Source of the DNA: a bacterium
Lineage (GTDB): Bacteria; Bacillota; Clostridia; Oscillospirales; Oscillospiraceae
DNA: 20,876 bases
NCBI GenBank assembly: GCA_019424865.1
Contig: JAHYYS010000048.1
Location: forward strand, 1-20,876
Direction: 5' to 3'
Under the pieces are notes generated by a model. That model did not search any database, was not told the origin of the DNA, and saw only the letters and a list, made by a program, of their open reading frames with translations. The position numbers and the translations under genes were made by a program. Positions 15,136-20,828 of the stretch are shown here, one piece after another (position 1 is the first letter of the stretch; each line of letters starts with the position of its first letter).

Positions 15136-15996
15136 TCACAATATGCCGCGGGACTGCTCCGGCAGCGGGGGAGCGGGCACCTGAGGCAGGATCACCCGGC
15201 CATAGCAGCACAGGGTGCTGCCGCTTTCGGCGGGGATGTGCCGGTCGGCGTCGGCCCGGGAGCGGTTCAGGCTGAACAGATGGACGTTTCCCTCCGTGTC
15301 CCGGCAGTACTGCTTGCACAGCATGTCCCCGTCCAGGAAAAAGATGCCCACGTCTCCGTTTTCCAGGGGGTCCCGGTTCACATAGGCCACCGCGCCGTCC
15401 ATCAGATAGGGCTCCATGCTGTCCCCGGCCAGCCGCACGGCAAAGTCGGCCTGGGGGGGCACGTCTCCCTCCACCTCCAGGTACTCAAAGTCCTCGCCGA
15501 AGGCGGGGGAGACCATGCCCGCCGCCGCCGGGGTGAGGTAGAGGGGGATCACCCGCGGCTCCGCCGCCTGGCCGTCCAGGCCGCTCTCCTCGTCATACAG
15601 GGCCTGCCGGGCGCGCCGCCGCTGCCGCTCCTCCTCCACCCGCTTCTGCTCCTCGGTGAGGAGGATGCGCACCACGGTCTTTCCGTGGCGGTCCAGCTTC
15701 TCATAGTCCCGGGCCACCTGCCGCGCCTCCGGGGACAGGGCGGGGAGGCCGCCCTCCGGCAGCTCGGAGGCGGTGGGGTAGTACAGCTCGGCCGGGGGCA
15801 GGCCCAGCACCGCGCCAATCCGGGGGAGTATGTCCATGTCCGGGGTATTTTGGCCCCGGAACCAGTTGTTGACTGTGGCCTTGCTGATCTCCAGCCGGTC
15901 GGCCAGCTGGGCCTGGGTCAGGCCGGAGCGCTCCAGTGCGTCGGACAGATTCTTTCGGAAGCGCTCCCGCATGGACAGCTGGGTCTTTTGTTCCAT
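15136..15996 (-). CDS. LexA/CI-like repressor: XRE HTH plus S24 peptidase
   Basis: 286 residues. The N-terminal HTH (about 10-65; LTQAQLADRLEISKATVNNWFRG) is of the XRE/Cro type. A charged linker (about 95-145) leads to a LexA-type autoprotease domain (about 148-272) with catalytic S193 in GDSMEP and K228 in DMLCKQY; A159-G160 in TPAAAGMV is the probable self-cleavage site. By analogy to CI and LexA it should bind operators as a dimer and be cleaved when RecA is activated by DNA damage. It is divergent from the lysis operon. Its -35 overlaps operator O1, giving autoregulation, and the operon promoter is covered by O2 with O3 just downstream. The ATG at 15996 has GGCGGTGG nearby. Confidence 0.92.
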   Translation of the reverse strand: MEQKTQLSMRERFRKNLSDALERSGLTQAQLADRLEISKATVNNWFRGQNTPDMDILPRIGAVLGLPPAELYYPTASELPEGGLPALSPEARQVARDYEKLDRHGKTVVRILLTEEQKRVEEERQRRRARQALYDEESGLDGQAAEPRVIPLYLTPAAAGMVSPAFGEDFEYLEVEGDVPPQADFAVRLAGDSMEPYLMDGAVAYVNRDPLENGDVGIFFLDGDMLCKQYCRDTEGNVHLFSLNRSRADADRHIPAESGSTLCCYGRVILPQVPAPPLPEQSRGIL

Positions 15997-16017
15997 ATCA
16001 CCACCGCCTTTTTTCTT

Positions 16018-16046
16018 ACCATATCATAAAAAACGGGACTGGTCAA
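16018..16046 (-). promoter_or_regulatory. Promoter of the repressor gene
   Basis: Minus strand: TTGACC (16041-16046), 17-base spacer, TATGGT (16018-16023), about 22 bases before the ATG. Operator O1 (16042-16059) overlaps the -35. Confidence 0.75.
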
Positions 16047-16059
16047 GAAATTCGCGACT
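16042..16059. promoter_or_regulatory. Operator O1
   Basis: GTCAAGAAATTCGCGACT, identical to O3 over all 18 bases. The TCGCGA core is at 16052-16057. It overlaps the repressor -35. Confidence 0.7.
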
Positions 16060-16066
16060 TCCCATC

Positions 16067-16095
16067 TTGACAGTCGCGAAATATTATGATAATAT
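16067..16095 (+). promoter_or_regulatory. Promoter of the HTH/lysis operon
   Basis: Perfect TTGACA (16067-16072), 17-base spacer, TAATAT (16090-16095); GATAAT two bases earlier is an alternative -10. Operator O2 lies in the spacer and O3 begins near the expected start of transcription. Confidence 0.75.
16072..16082. promoter_or_regulatory. Operator O2 (inverted)
   Basis: AGTCGCGAAAT is the reverse complement of the ATTTCGCGACT-like half of O1/O3, with core TCGCGA at 16074-16079. Its core is 22 bases from that of O1 and 41 from that of O3, close to two and four helical turns. Confidence 0.6.
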
Positions 16096-16104
16096 GGCGG
16101 CAGA

Positions 16105-16122
16105 GTCAAGAAATTCGCGACT
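16105..16122. promoter_or_regulatory. Operator O3
   Basis: Same 18 bases as O1, core TCGCGA at 16115-16120. It sits about 10 bases downstream of the operon -10, where a bound repressor would block transcription. Confidence 0.7.
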
Positions 16123-16192
16123 CATCAGAAAAGAGAGAGGGGGGATAAGTCACAATGCGGAAAAGGTGCAGACGGCGAGAGGGGGCGATGCG

Positions 16193-17308
16193 GTGGAGCA
16201 GATGGAGTCCTGCCTTCAGGCGCGGGCGGCGCTTCGGGGGCGCCTGCGGGCCTATCAGGCGGCGCTGACCCGGGCGGAGGAGGCGCAGGAGCGGCAGCGC
16301 CTGCGGGGAAAAATCGGCGTGTGCCGGGCGGCCCTGCGGGACGTACAGGTTCAGCTGGACCACCTGGATCCGCCGGCGCAGAGGCGGGCCCGGCGGGAGC
16401 GGCGCAGACAGCTGGATGTGGGGGCCATAGCCTTTGACTTCTTCGAGCGGTGCGGGACCCGGTGGTCGGATTTGGAGGGCCGTACCTGGCAGCAGGTACA
16501 GGAGGAAGGCGGCGCCCCGGCGCAGCCGCTGGAGCAGTGGCTGGCGGAGGGGGCCGGACAGCTGACGGCCCGGCAGCGGGAATACCTGGACGCCTATTAC
16601 AACCGGGGGCAGTCCCTGGCCCTGATCGCCCGGGAGCGGGGCGTGGGGACGTCGTCGGTGTCCCAGGTGATCCGCAACGGGCTGGCGCGGCTGCGGGACT
16701 GGGTGGACAGCCGGCGGCTGGTCCAGTCCTGCCGGAGCACGGCGGGATTTGACTGGGCCCGGTACCTCAGCCAGGTGCCGGCGCTGACCCACCGGCAGCG
16801 GCAGCTGGCCCTGCTGGTGCTGTCCGGCCGGCCCCGGAGCCAGCGGGAGCTGGCGGACAAGCTGGAGCTGCGGCAGGCCACCGTTTGCCGCACCCTCCAG
16901 ACGGCGGGGCGGACCCTGCGCCGCCTCCAGGCCGGGGGCGGCCCCGCGGTCTCCCGGCCGGTGATCCGGGACTGGGCCGGGGCGGACAAGCTGACCCTGG
17001 CCCTGGAGACGGGGATGCCCCTGTCTTTCTATTACCGCTACTGCTTCCGGGGCCAGGAGATCCGGGGCATGAGCCGGTATCTGTACGAAATCGCCCGGCG
17101 GCGGGACGCGGGGGCCGGACCGGGACAGGTGGCCCGGGAGCTGGGGCTGAAGAAAAAGACGGCGGCTTCGGCCTTTGGAAAGCTGCGGCGCCTGGGGCTG
17201 GAGACCGGGGGCGCGTGCTGGCCGGAGTCGGACCGGCTGGGGCAGCAGCTGGACGCCCAGACCTATGTGCGCCTGCAGAGGATGGTGACGGCCCGTGCTG
17301 GTACATAA
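16193..17308 (+). CDS. Triple-HTH protein, sigma region 4-like; probable operon activator
   Basis: 371 residues from a GTG start. GTG is chosen because GAGAGGGGG ends about 7 bases upstream; the open frame extends left through the promoter and cannot all be translated, and the ATG at 16202 is the alternative. Residues 1-75 are a basic coiled coil. Three helix-turn-helix-like segments follow: about 123-170 (LTARQREYLDAYYNRGQSLA, typical of sigma-70 region 4), about 198-246 (LTHRQRQLALLVLSG...QRELADKLELRQATVCRTL), and about 310-335. No sigma region 2 is seen, so it is not a complete sigma factor. As the first gene under repressor control and upstream of tail-like and lysis genes, it may act like a phage late-gene activator. 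That role is inferred from position and HTH content only. Confidence 0.7.
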   Translation: MEQMESCLQARAALRGRLRAYQAALTRAEEAQERQRLRGKIGVCRAALRDVQVQLDHLDPPAQRRARRERRRQLDVGAIAFDFFERCGTRWSDLEGRTWQQVQEEGGAPAQPLEQWLAEGAGQLTARQREYLDAYYNRGQSLALIARERGVGTSSVSQVIRNGLARLRDWVDSRRLVQSCRSTAGFDWARYLSQVPALTHRQRQLALLVLSGRPRSQRELADKLELRQATVCRTLQTAGRTLRRLQAGGGPAVSRPVIRDWAGADKLTLALETGMPLSFYYRYCFRGQEIRGMSRYLYEIARRRDAGAGPGQVARELGLKKKTAASAFGKLRRLGLETGGACWPESDRLGQQLDAQTYVRLQRMVTARAGT

Positions 17309-17690
17309 GGCCACCATGGGGGTGCTGGACCGGATCTGGACGGGACAGTACCGGCTGGGCCCGGACGGACGCCGCCTGCCCCTGGAACGGCCGGCGCGGC
17401 TGGCGGACTTCCCGGAGCTGAAGGCCTCGGAGTGGTGGGAGGTGGACACGCGGACCCCGCTGGCCCGGAAGCTGCGGCGCTACTATCCCTGGGTGACGCC
17501 GGTGACGGGGCCCGACGGGGCGCTGATAGATGTGCTTTTGCAGCACAGGGAGCTGCGGGAGGCGGCCCGGGCCTGTCAGCAGCAGGCCCGGGCCCTGGAG
17601 GCCGGGCGGCGGGGCTACCGGCAGGGCCGCCGGGTGCGGCCCACGGGGCTGATGCCCTTTTTAAACATGGAAGGAGAGGAAAAAGCATGA
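17295..17690 (+). CDS. Unknown 131-residue protein of the lysis operon
   Basis: Not recognised. It starts with GTG at 17295, overlapping the previous stop by 14 bases, with GAGGATGG upstream; the ATG at 17316 is an alternative. The middle (SEWWEVDTRTPLARKLRRYYPWVTPVTGPDGALIDV) looks like a compact aromatic-rich domain, and the C-terminal third is basic and helical (LREAARACQQQARALEAGRRGYRQGRR), perhaps nucleic-acid or protein binding. Its end overlaps the next gene by ATGA, so it is translated with the operon. Confidence 0.7.
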   Translation: MLVHKATMGVLDRIWTGQYRLGPDGRRLPLERPARLADFPELKASEWWEVDTRTPLARKLRRYYPWVTPVTGPDGALIDVLLQHRELREAARACQQQARALEAGRRGYRQGRRVRPTGLMPFLNMEGEEKA

Positions 17691-18151
17691 GCTTGTACGG
17701 AGAGACCCTGAAAATTGGGGGCGTGGTCTGCGGCCTGGTGCTGCGGGGCCGGTCCAACGGGGAGTACCGGGCGGTGTTTGAGCGGGAGTACGCCAGCCTG
17801 GAGGAGATTGAGGCCATCAACTGGAGCCGGCCCGCCCTGGAGGGGGAGAGCATTCTGCCCGCAGGGTACGGCTTCACGGTGGCGGACATCCAGTACAGCA
17901 GCGCCAATCGGAGCTATACGGTGGTGCTCCGGGTGGAAAAGCAGTATCTGGGGGACGTGACGGAGTATCAGGAGCAGGTGAGCCAGCTCCAGGCCACCGT
18001 CCAGTCCCAGGAGGGGACCATTCAAAGCCAGGAGAACACCATCGCCCAGCAGCAGGCCGCCATCCAGGCGCTGGAGGCGGCGGGGACCGCGGCGGAGCTG
18101 GAACGCGCGCTGGAGGCAGCCTATCAGGAAGGAGTGGAGAGCAATGGATGA
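17687..18151 (+). CDS. Unknown coiled-coil protein, phage tail-like position
   Basis: 154 residues. The ATG at 17687 overlaps the previous stop by four bases, with GGAGAGGA six bases upstream; the frame is open farther left but has no such site. Residues 1-90 look beta-rich (GFTVADIQYSSANRSYTVVLRVEKQYLG); about 95-145 form a Gln-rich coiled coil with repeated QSQE steps (LQATVQSQEGTIQSQENTIA). Short proteins with a beta head and coiled coil just before a carbohydrate-binding protein and holin are common at the end of phage tail clusters, but I cannot name the family. Confidence 0.7.
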   Translation: MSLYGETLKIGGVVCGLVLRGRSNGEYRAVFEREYASLEEIEAINWSRPALEGESILPAGYGFTVADIQYSSANRSYTVVLRVEKQYLGDVTEYQEQVSQLQATVQSQEGTIQSQENTIAQQQAAIQALEAAGTAAELERALEAAYQEGVESNG

Positions 18152-18620
18152 GATTGTGACCATGGCGAAGGAGGAGCTGAAGGCCCGGGGGAGGGCGGAC
18201 GCAGCCGCCCTGGCCGCCCGGGCGGTGTCGGGGGAGGCGGACGGCACAGAGCTGGTAGAAAAGGTGAGACAGGTGCCCACCTGGCGGCAGCGGGACTTTT
18301 CCCAGGTGGCCGTCGGGACCCCCTATCAGTGGGCGGGACAGGTATACAAGCTGTGGCAGCAGCATGACGCGTCCGGGCAGCCGGACTGGACGCCCGACCG
18401 GGCGGCGAGCCTGTGGGACGTGTGCCACACCACCGCCCCGGCCAAGGCGGGGCCCTATGTCCAGCCCCAGGGAACCCGGGGGCTGTATCAGAGCGGAGAG
18501 TGCTGTGTGGAGGACGGACGGGTGTGGAAATGCATCCAGGCCGGCGCCGCCTATCCCCCCTCCCAGCTTCCCGAGGCATGGGAAGATCTGGGGAGCGTGG
18601 AAGAGGTACAGGGATGCTAG
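18144..18620 (+). CDS. Carbohydrate-binding (chitin-binding/CBM5-12-like) phage tail-type protein
   Basis: 158 residues. After a helical N-terminus (1-50) two short modules resemble the CBM5/12 pattern of spaced aromatics: about 59-95 (TPYQWAGQVYKLWQQHDASG...W) and about 112-150 (GLYQSGECCVEDGRVWKCI...PEAWEDLG). In phage and prophage clusters such proteins precede the lysis genes and probably bind surface glycans. It overlaps its neighbours by 8 and 7 bases. No catalytic residues were recognised. Confidence 0.75.
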   Translation: MDEIVTMAKEELKARGRADAAALAARAVSGEADGTELVEKVRQVPTWRQRDFSQVAVGTPYQWAGQVYKLWQQHDASGQPDWTPDRAASLWDVCHTTAPAKAGPYVQPQGTRGLYQSGECCVEDGRVWKCIQAGAAYPPSQLPEAWEDLGSVEEVQGC

Positions 18621-18844
18621 ACTGGACCACCCTGGCCGTGGCCGGGATGAGCCTGGTGGGGACACTGGCGGGCACCTTCGGGGGGATTCTGGTGTCCAAC
18701 AGGCTCACCACCTACCGCATCGATCAGCTGGAGCAGAAGGTGGCGGTGCACAACCAGCTGGTGGAGCGGACCTATAAGCTGGAGGGACAGATGACCGAGG
18801 TGCAGCACGATATTCGGGATCTGAAAGCAGAGAGGGGGACGTGA
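18614..18844 (+). CDS. Small membrane protein with coiled coil, holin-accessory (XhlA-like)
   Basis: 76 residues. One membrane helix at about 5-27 (LAVAGMSLVGTLAGTFGGILV) is followed by a coiled coil (YRIDQLEQKVAVHNQLVERTY...VQHDIRDLK). This layout, directly ahead of a holin and an amidase, resembles XhlA/hemolysin-type accessory proteins of phage lysis cassettes, though XhlA has its helix at the other end. AGAGG lies 7 bases before the ATG, and the start overlaps the preceding stop by 7 bases. Confidence 0.75.
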   Translation: MLDWTTLAVAGMSLVGTLAGTFGGILVSNRLTTYRIDQLEQKVAVHNQLVERTYKLEGQMTEVQHDIRDLKAERGT

Positions 18845-18845
18845 A

Positions 18846-19106
18846 ATGGAGTTTGGAGTTGCAGACGTGGCGGCCATCACGGCGATTTGCTATCTGGTGG
18901 GCCAGGTGGTTAAGGCGTCCGGCCTGGACAGCCGGTACATTCCCGCCATCGCGGGGATATGCGGCGGGGCGCTGGGCGTGGCCGCCCTGTATCTGGGCAT
19001 GCCGGATTTTCCCGCCGCCGACCCGCTGACCGCTGCGGCGGTGGGCATTGTGTCGGGGCTGGCGGCTACCGGGGCCCATCAGGCGGCAAAACAGCTGAGA
19101 CAATAA
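18846..19106 (+). CDS. Phage holin, Hol44 (holin 5) type
   Basis: 86 residues with three hydrophobic segments (about 8-25, 32-53, 63-80). The pattern YIPAIAGICGGALGVAALY...AAAVGIVSGLAATGAHQA matches the Hol44 family known from Oenococcus phage fOg44 and many Clostridia prophages. Holins form membrane lesions that time lysis and let or help the endolysin reach the wall. The ATG comes one base after the previous stop, with GAGGGGG upstream. The 120 bases between this gene and the endolysin hold no supported gene. Confidence 0.85.
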   Translation: MEFGVADVAAITAICYLVGQVVKASGLDSRYIPAIAGICGGALGVAALYLGMPDFPAADPLTAAAVGIVSGLAATGAHQAAKQLRQ

Positions 19107-19226
19107 AGACGGGAACACAACATAAGATGGAGCGGGGGCCGGGGAGGGGCAGAGCGCACCCAGACAAGCAGAAGGGGGCGGAGCTGCCGGGACCCGGCCC
19201 GCTGACAGAAAAGCGGAGGCGGTTTG

Positions 19227-20018
19227 ATGCAGCTGAGGAAGCAGCTTTTTACCAACAGCGACTGTTATCGGGCGGGGCGGACCATCGTGCCCAAGGGGGT
19301 GATGGTCCACTCCACCGGGGCCGACAACCCCTGGGTGAGCCGTTATGTGCCGGGAGACGCGGTTACCGGCTATAACCAGAGCGGAAATGACTGGGATCGC
19401 CCCGGTATCAGCAAATGCGTCCACGCCTTTGTGGGGAGGTTCCGGGACGGCTCGGTGGGGACGGTGCAGACCCTGCCCTGGGACAGGAGAGGGTGGCACT
19501 GTGCCAGCGGCGCAAAGGGCAGCGGGAACAACACGCACATTTCCTTTGAGATCTGTGAGGACGGCCTGGAGGACGCCGGCTATTTTGCGGCGGTGTACCG
19601 GGAGGCCGTGGAGCTGACCGCCGCTTTGTGCCGGGCGTTCGGACTGGACCCCGCGGCGGACGGGGTGGTCATCTGCCACCAGGAGGGGTACCGGCGGGGG
19701 ATTGCCAGCAACCACGCCGACGTGCTCCACTGGTTTCCCAAGTTCGGAAAGAGCATGGACGACTTTCGGGCCGAGGTGGCCCGGGAAATGGAGGATACCG
19801 TGACACAGGCGCAGTTTGATGACATGATGGAGAACTGGCTGGCCAGACGCGCCGCGCTGCCCGCTGATGAATGGGCGATCCCTTATATCAGGGCCGCAGT
19901 TGAGGCGGGGGCCTTTGCCGATGTTGGAGGCGAGGCAGGCCCGGAGATCGCCTCCCCCAAGGGGTTCCCCACCCGGCAGGAGCTGGCCGTCGTGGCGGCT
20001 GGACTGCTGAACAAATGA
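19227..20018 (+). CDS. Endolysin: N-acetylmuramoyl-L-alanine amidase (amidase_2/PGRP)
   Basis: 263 residues. The catalytic domain (about 15-175) has the zinc-type pattern VMVHST (H28), ISFEICED (E108) and a His-rich second half, CHQEGYRRGIASNHADVLHWF (H151, H163, H168), which should cut the bond between muramic acid and L-alanine. The C-terminus (about 213-260; WAIPYIRAAVEAGAF...KGFPTRQELAVVAAGLL) looks like a single SLH-type wall-binding repeat. There is no signal peptide, as expected for a holin-released enzyme. The ATG at 19227 is chosen because GGAGG (19215-19219) is 7 bases upstream; a TTG directly before it is too close. It is the last gene before the terminator at 20053-20082. Confidence 0.92.
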   Translation: MQLRKQLFTNSDCYRAGRTIVPKGVMVHSTGADNPWVSRYVPGDAVTGYNQSGNDWDRPGISKCVHAFVGRFRDGSVGTVQTLPWDRRGWHCASGAKGSGNNTHISFEICEDGLEDAGYFAAVYREAVELTAALCRAFGLDPAADGVVICHQEGYRRGIASNHADVLHWFPKFGKSMDDFRAEVAREMEDTVTQAQFDDMMENWLARRAALPADEWAIPYIRAAVEAGAFADVGGEAGPEIASPKGFPTRQELAVVAAGLLNK

Positions 20019-20052
20019 GCATTCCGCCGGGAAGGGCGGGGGAAAATGAAAG

Positions 20053-20082
20053 AACCCGCCTCCGGAAATGGGGGCGGGTTTT
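20053..20082 (+). terminator. Rho-independent terminator of the lysis operon
   Basis: AACCCGCCTCC (20053-20063) pairs with 20070-20080 around GGAAAT, with one T-G pair, and runs into TTTT. It is 34 bases after the endolysin stop. Confidence 0.85.
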
Positions 20083-20101
20083 GACATCAATTTTGACATC
20101 A
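20079..20101 (+). repeat. Tandem 12-base repeat at an AT-rich edge
   Basis: TTTTGACATCAA is repeated at once (second copy lacks the final base match). It starts an AT-rich stretch to about 20140 that divides the lysis operon from the hairpin-rich repeats. Confidence 0.7.
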
Positions 20102-20151
20102 TTTATTTCGTTTTTCTGGTGCTTTTTATGTCTTTTTAGACGGCCGGGGAT

Positions 20152-20184
20152 TGCTCAGGGGGCGGCAAAGCCGCCTCCTGAGCA
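20152..20184. repeat. 15-base inverted repeat
   Basis: TGCTCAGGGGGCGGC (20152-20166) pairs with 20170-20184 around AAA with one non-Watson-Crick position. It marks the far end of repeat module 1; the matching place in module 2 (about 20540-20570) has a decayed version. Confidence 0.75.
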
Positions 20185-20227
20185 TTGAAATTTACAGGGT
20201 GTAGGTCGTCTGGCGGTCGGCCCCCAA

Positions 20228-20263
20228 AAAAGGAAGCCACGCTTTGCAGCTTGGCTTCCTTTT
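20228..20263. repeat. Variable hairpin of module 1
   Basis: AAAAGGAAGCCA (20228-20239) is perfectly complementary to 20252-20263, loop of 12. It occupies the same place relative to GTTGACGAAAAAGACGCAG as the unrelated hairpin at 20613-20654. Confidence 0.75.
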
Positions 20264-20300
20264 GGGCATATGTTGACGAAAAAGACGCAGATCCTAAAAA

Positions 20301-20438
20301 AAGACCGCCCGCAGGGCGGCAAACCAAACCGGAGCCCAGCGAAGCGGGTCCGGTTTGGAGAGGAGGAGCGACGGAATGAGCGAGCGATGACTTTTATAAA
20401 AAAGTCGTCGCGAACGATATGCAGTCCGCGACGACGTG
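20301..20438. repeat. 138-base direct repeat, copy 1
   Basis: Matches 20691-20828 with two mismatches, offset 390. In order it contains a GCCGCCC/GGGCGGC-type hairpin, a CAAACCGGA hairpin, and the GTCGTCGCG hairpin with six A/T. Its right edge corresponds to the tRNA 3' end in copy 2, but here non-tRNA sequence follows. Confidence 0.9.
20398..20435 (-). terminator. Copy of the tRNA terminator without a tRNA
   Basis: Minus-strand stem GTCGTCGCG (20435-20427) with CGCGACGAC (20412-20404) followed by six T. It is identical to the tRNA-Lys terminator at 20788-20825 but has no tRNA gene in front. Confidence 0.65.
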
Positions 20439-20612
20439 TTCTGTGCTGACGAAAAAGATGCAGGTAGCGGAAAGAGGTAAAACGGCCCTTCTGGGCCGCG
20501 TGCCGAGTGGCGCGTAAATTTCCGGCCGCAGGCCGGGAATTGCGCAGGGGCGGCTTTGCCGACCCCGAGCATTGAAATCCCAAGGGTGAAGCCGCTCTCT
20601 GGGCGGCGGAAC

Positions 20613-20654
20613 CCAAAACAAAAGGACATCCGAAGGGATGTCCTTTTGTTTTGG
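20613..20654. repeat. Variable hairpin of module 2: perfect 19-base inverted repeat
   Basis: CCAAAACAAAAGGACATCC (20613-20631) is exactly complementary to 20636-20654 with the four-base loop GAAG. Very stable in RNA or cruciform form. Confidence 0.85.
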
Positions 20655-20690
20655 CATGTGTTGACGAAAAAGACGCAGAGATCCAAAAAC

Positions 20691-20828
20691 AAGGCCGCCC
20701 GCAGGGCGGCAAACCAAACCGGAGCCCAGCGAAGCGGGTCCGGTTTGGAGAGGAGGAGCGACGGAATGAGCGAGCGATGACTTTTGTAAAAAAGTCGTCG
20801 CGAACGATATGCAGTCCGCGACGACGTG
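20691..20828. repeat. 138-base direct repeat, copy 2
   Basis: Second copy of 20301-20438. It ends within two bases of the CCA end of the tRNA-Lys gene. The weaker similarity between modules extends left from both copies to about 20141 and 20521. Between 20019 and 20826 no protein gene is supported. Confidence 0.9.
20788..20825 (-). terminator. Terminator of tRNA-Lys
   Basis: Minus-strand stem GTCGTCGCG (20825-20817) with CGCGACGAC (20802-20794), 14-base loop, then six T (20793-20788). It starts two bases after the tRNA CCA. Confidence 0.8.

Noticed and set aside
15830..16192. Leftward extension of the triple-HTH protein
   Set aside because: The open frame crosses the repressor start, all three operators and the operon promoter. 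The GTG at 16193 with a good ribosome site is preferred.
16155..16268. Small ATG frame with GAGGGGGGAT ahead, overlapping the HTH gene start
   Set aside because: Encodes about 37 mostly Arg/Gly/Trp residues typical of an out-of-frame reading of GC-rich coding DNA. A leader-peptide role cannot be excluded but has no support.
19127..19375. Possible small gene between holin and endolysin
   Set aside because: The ATG at 19127 lacks a ribosome site, and most of the frame overlaps the endolysin in another frame.
20301..20828. CRISPR array
   Set aside because: Only two long copies 390 bases apart, with internal hairpins and no short regular repeat-spacer pattern.
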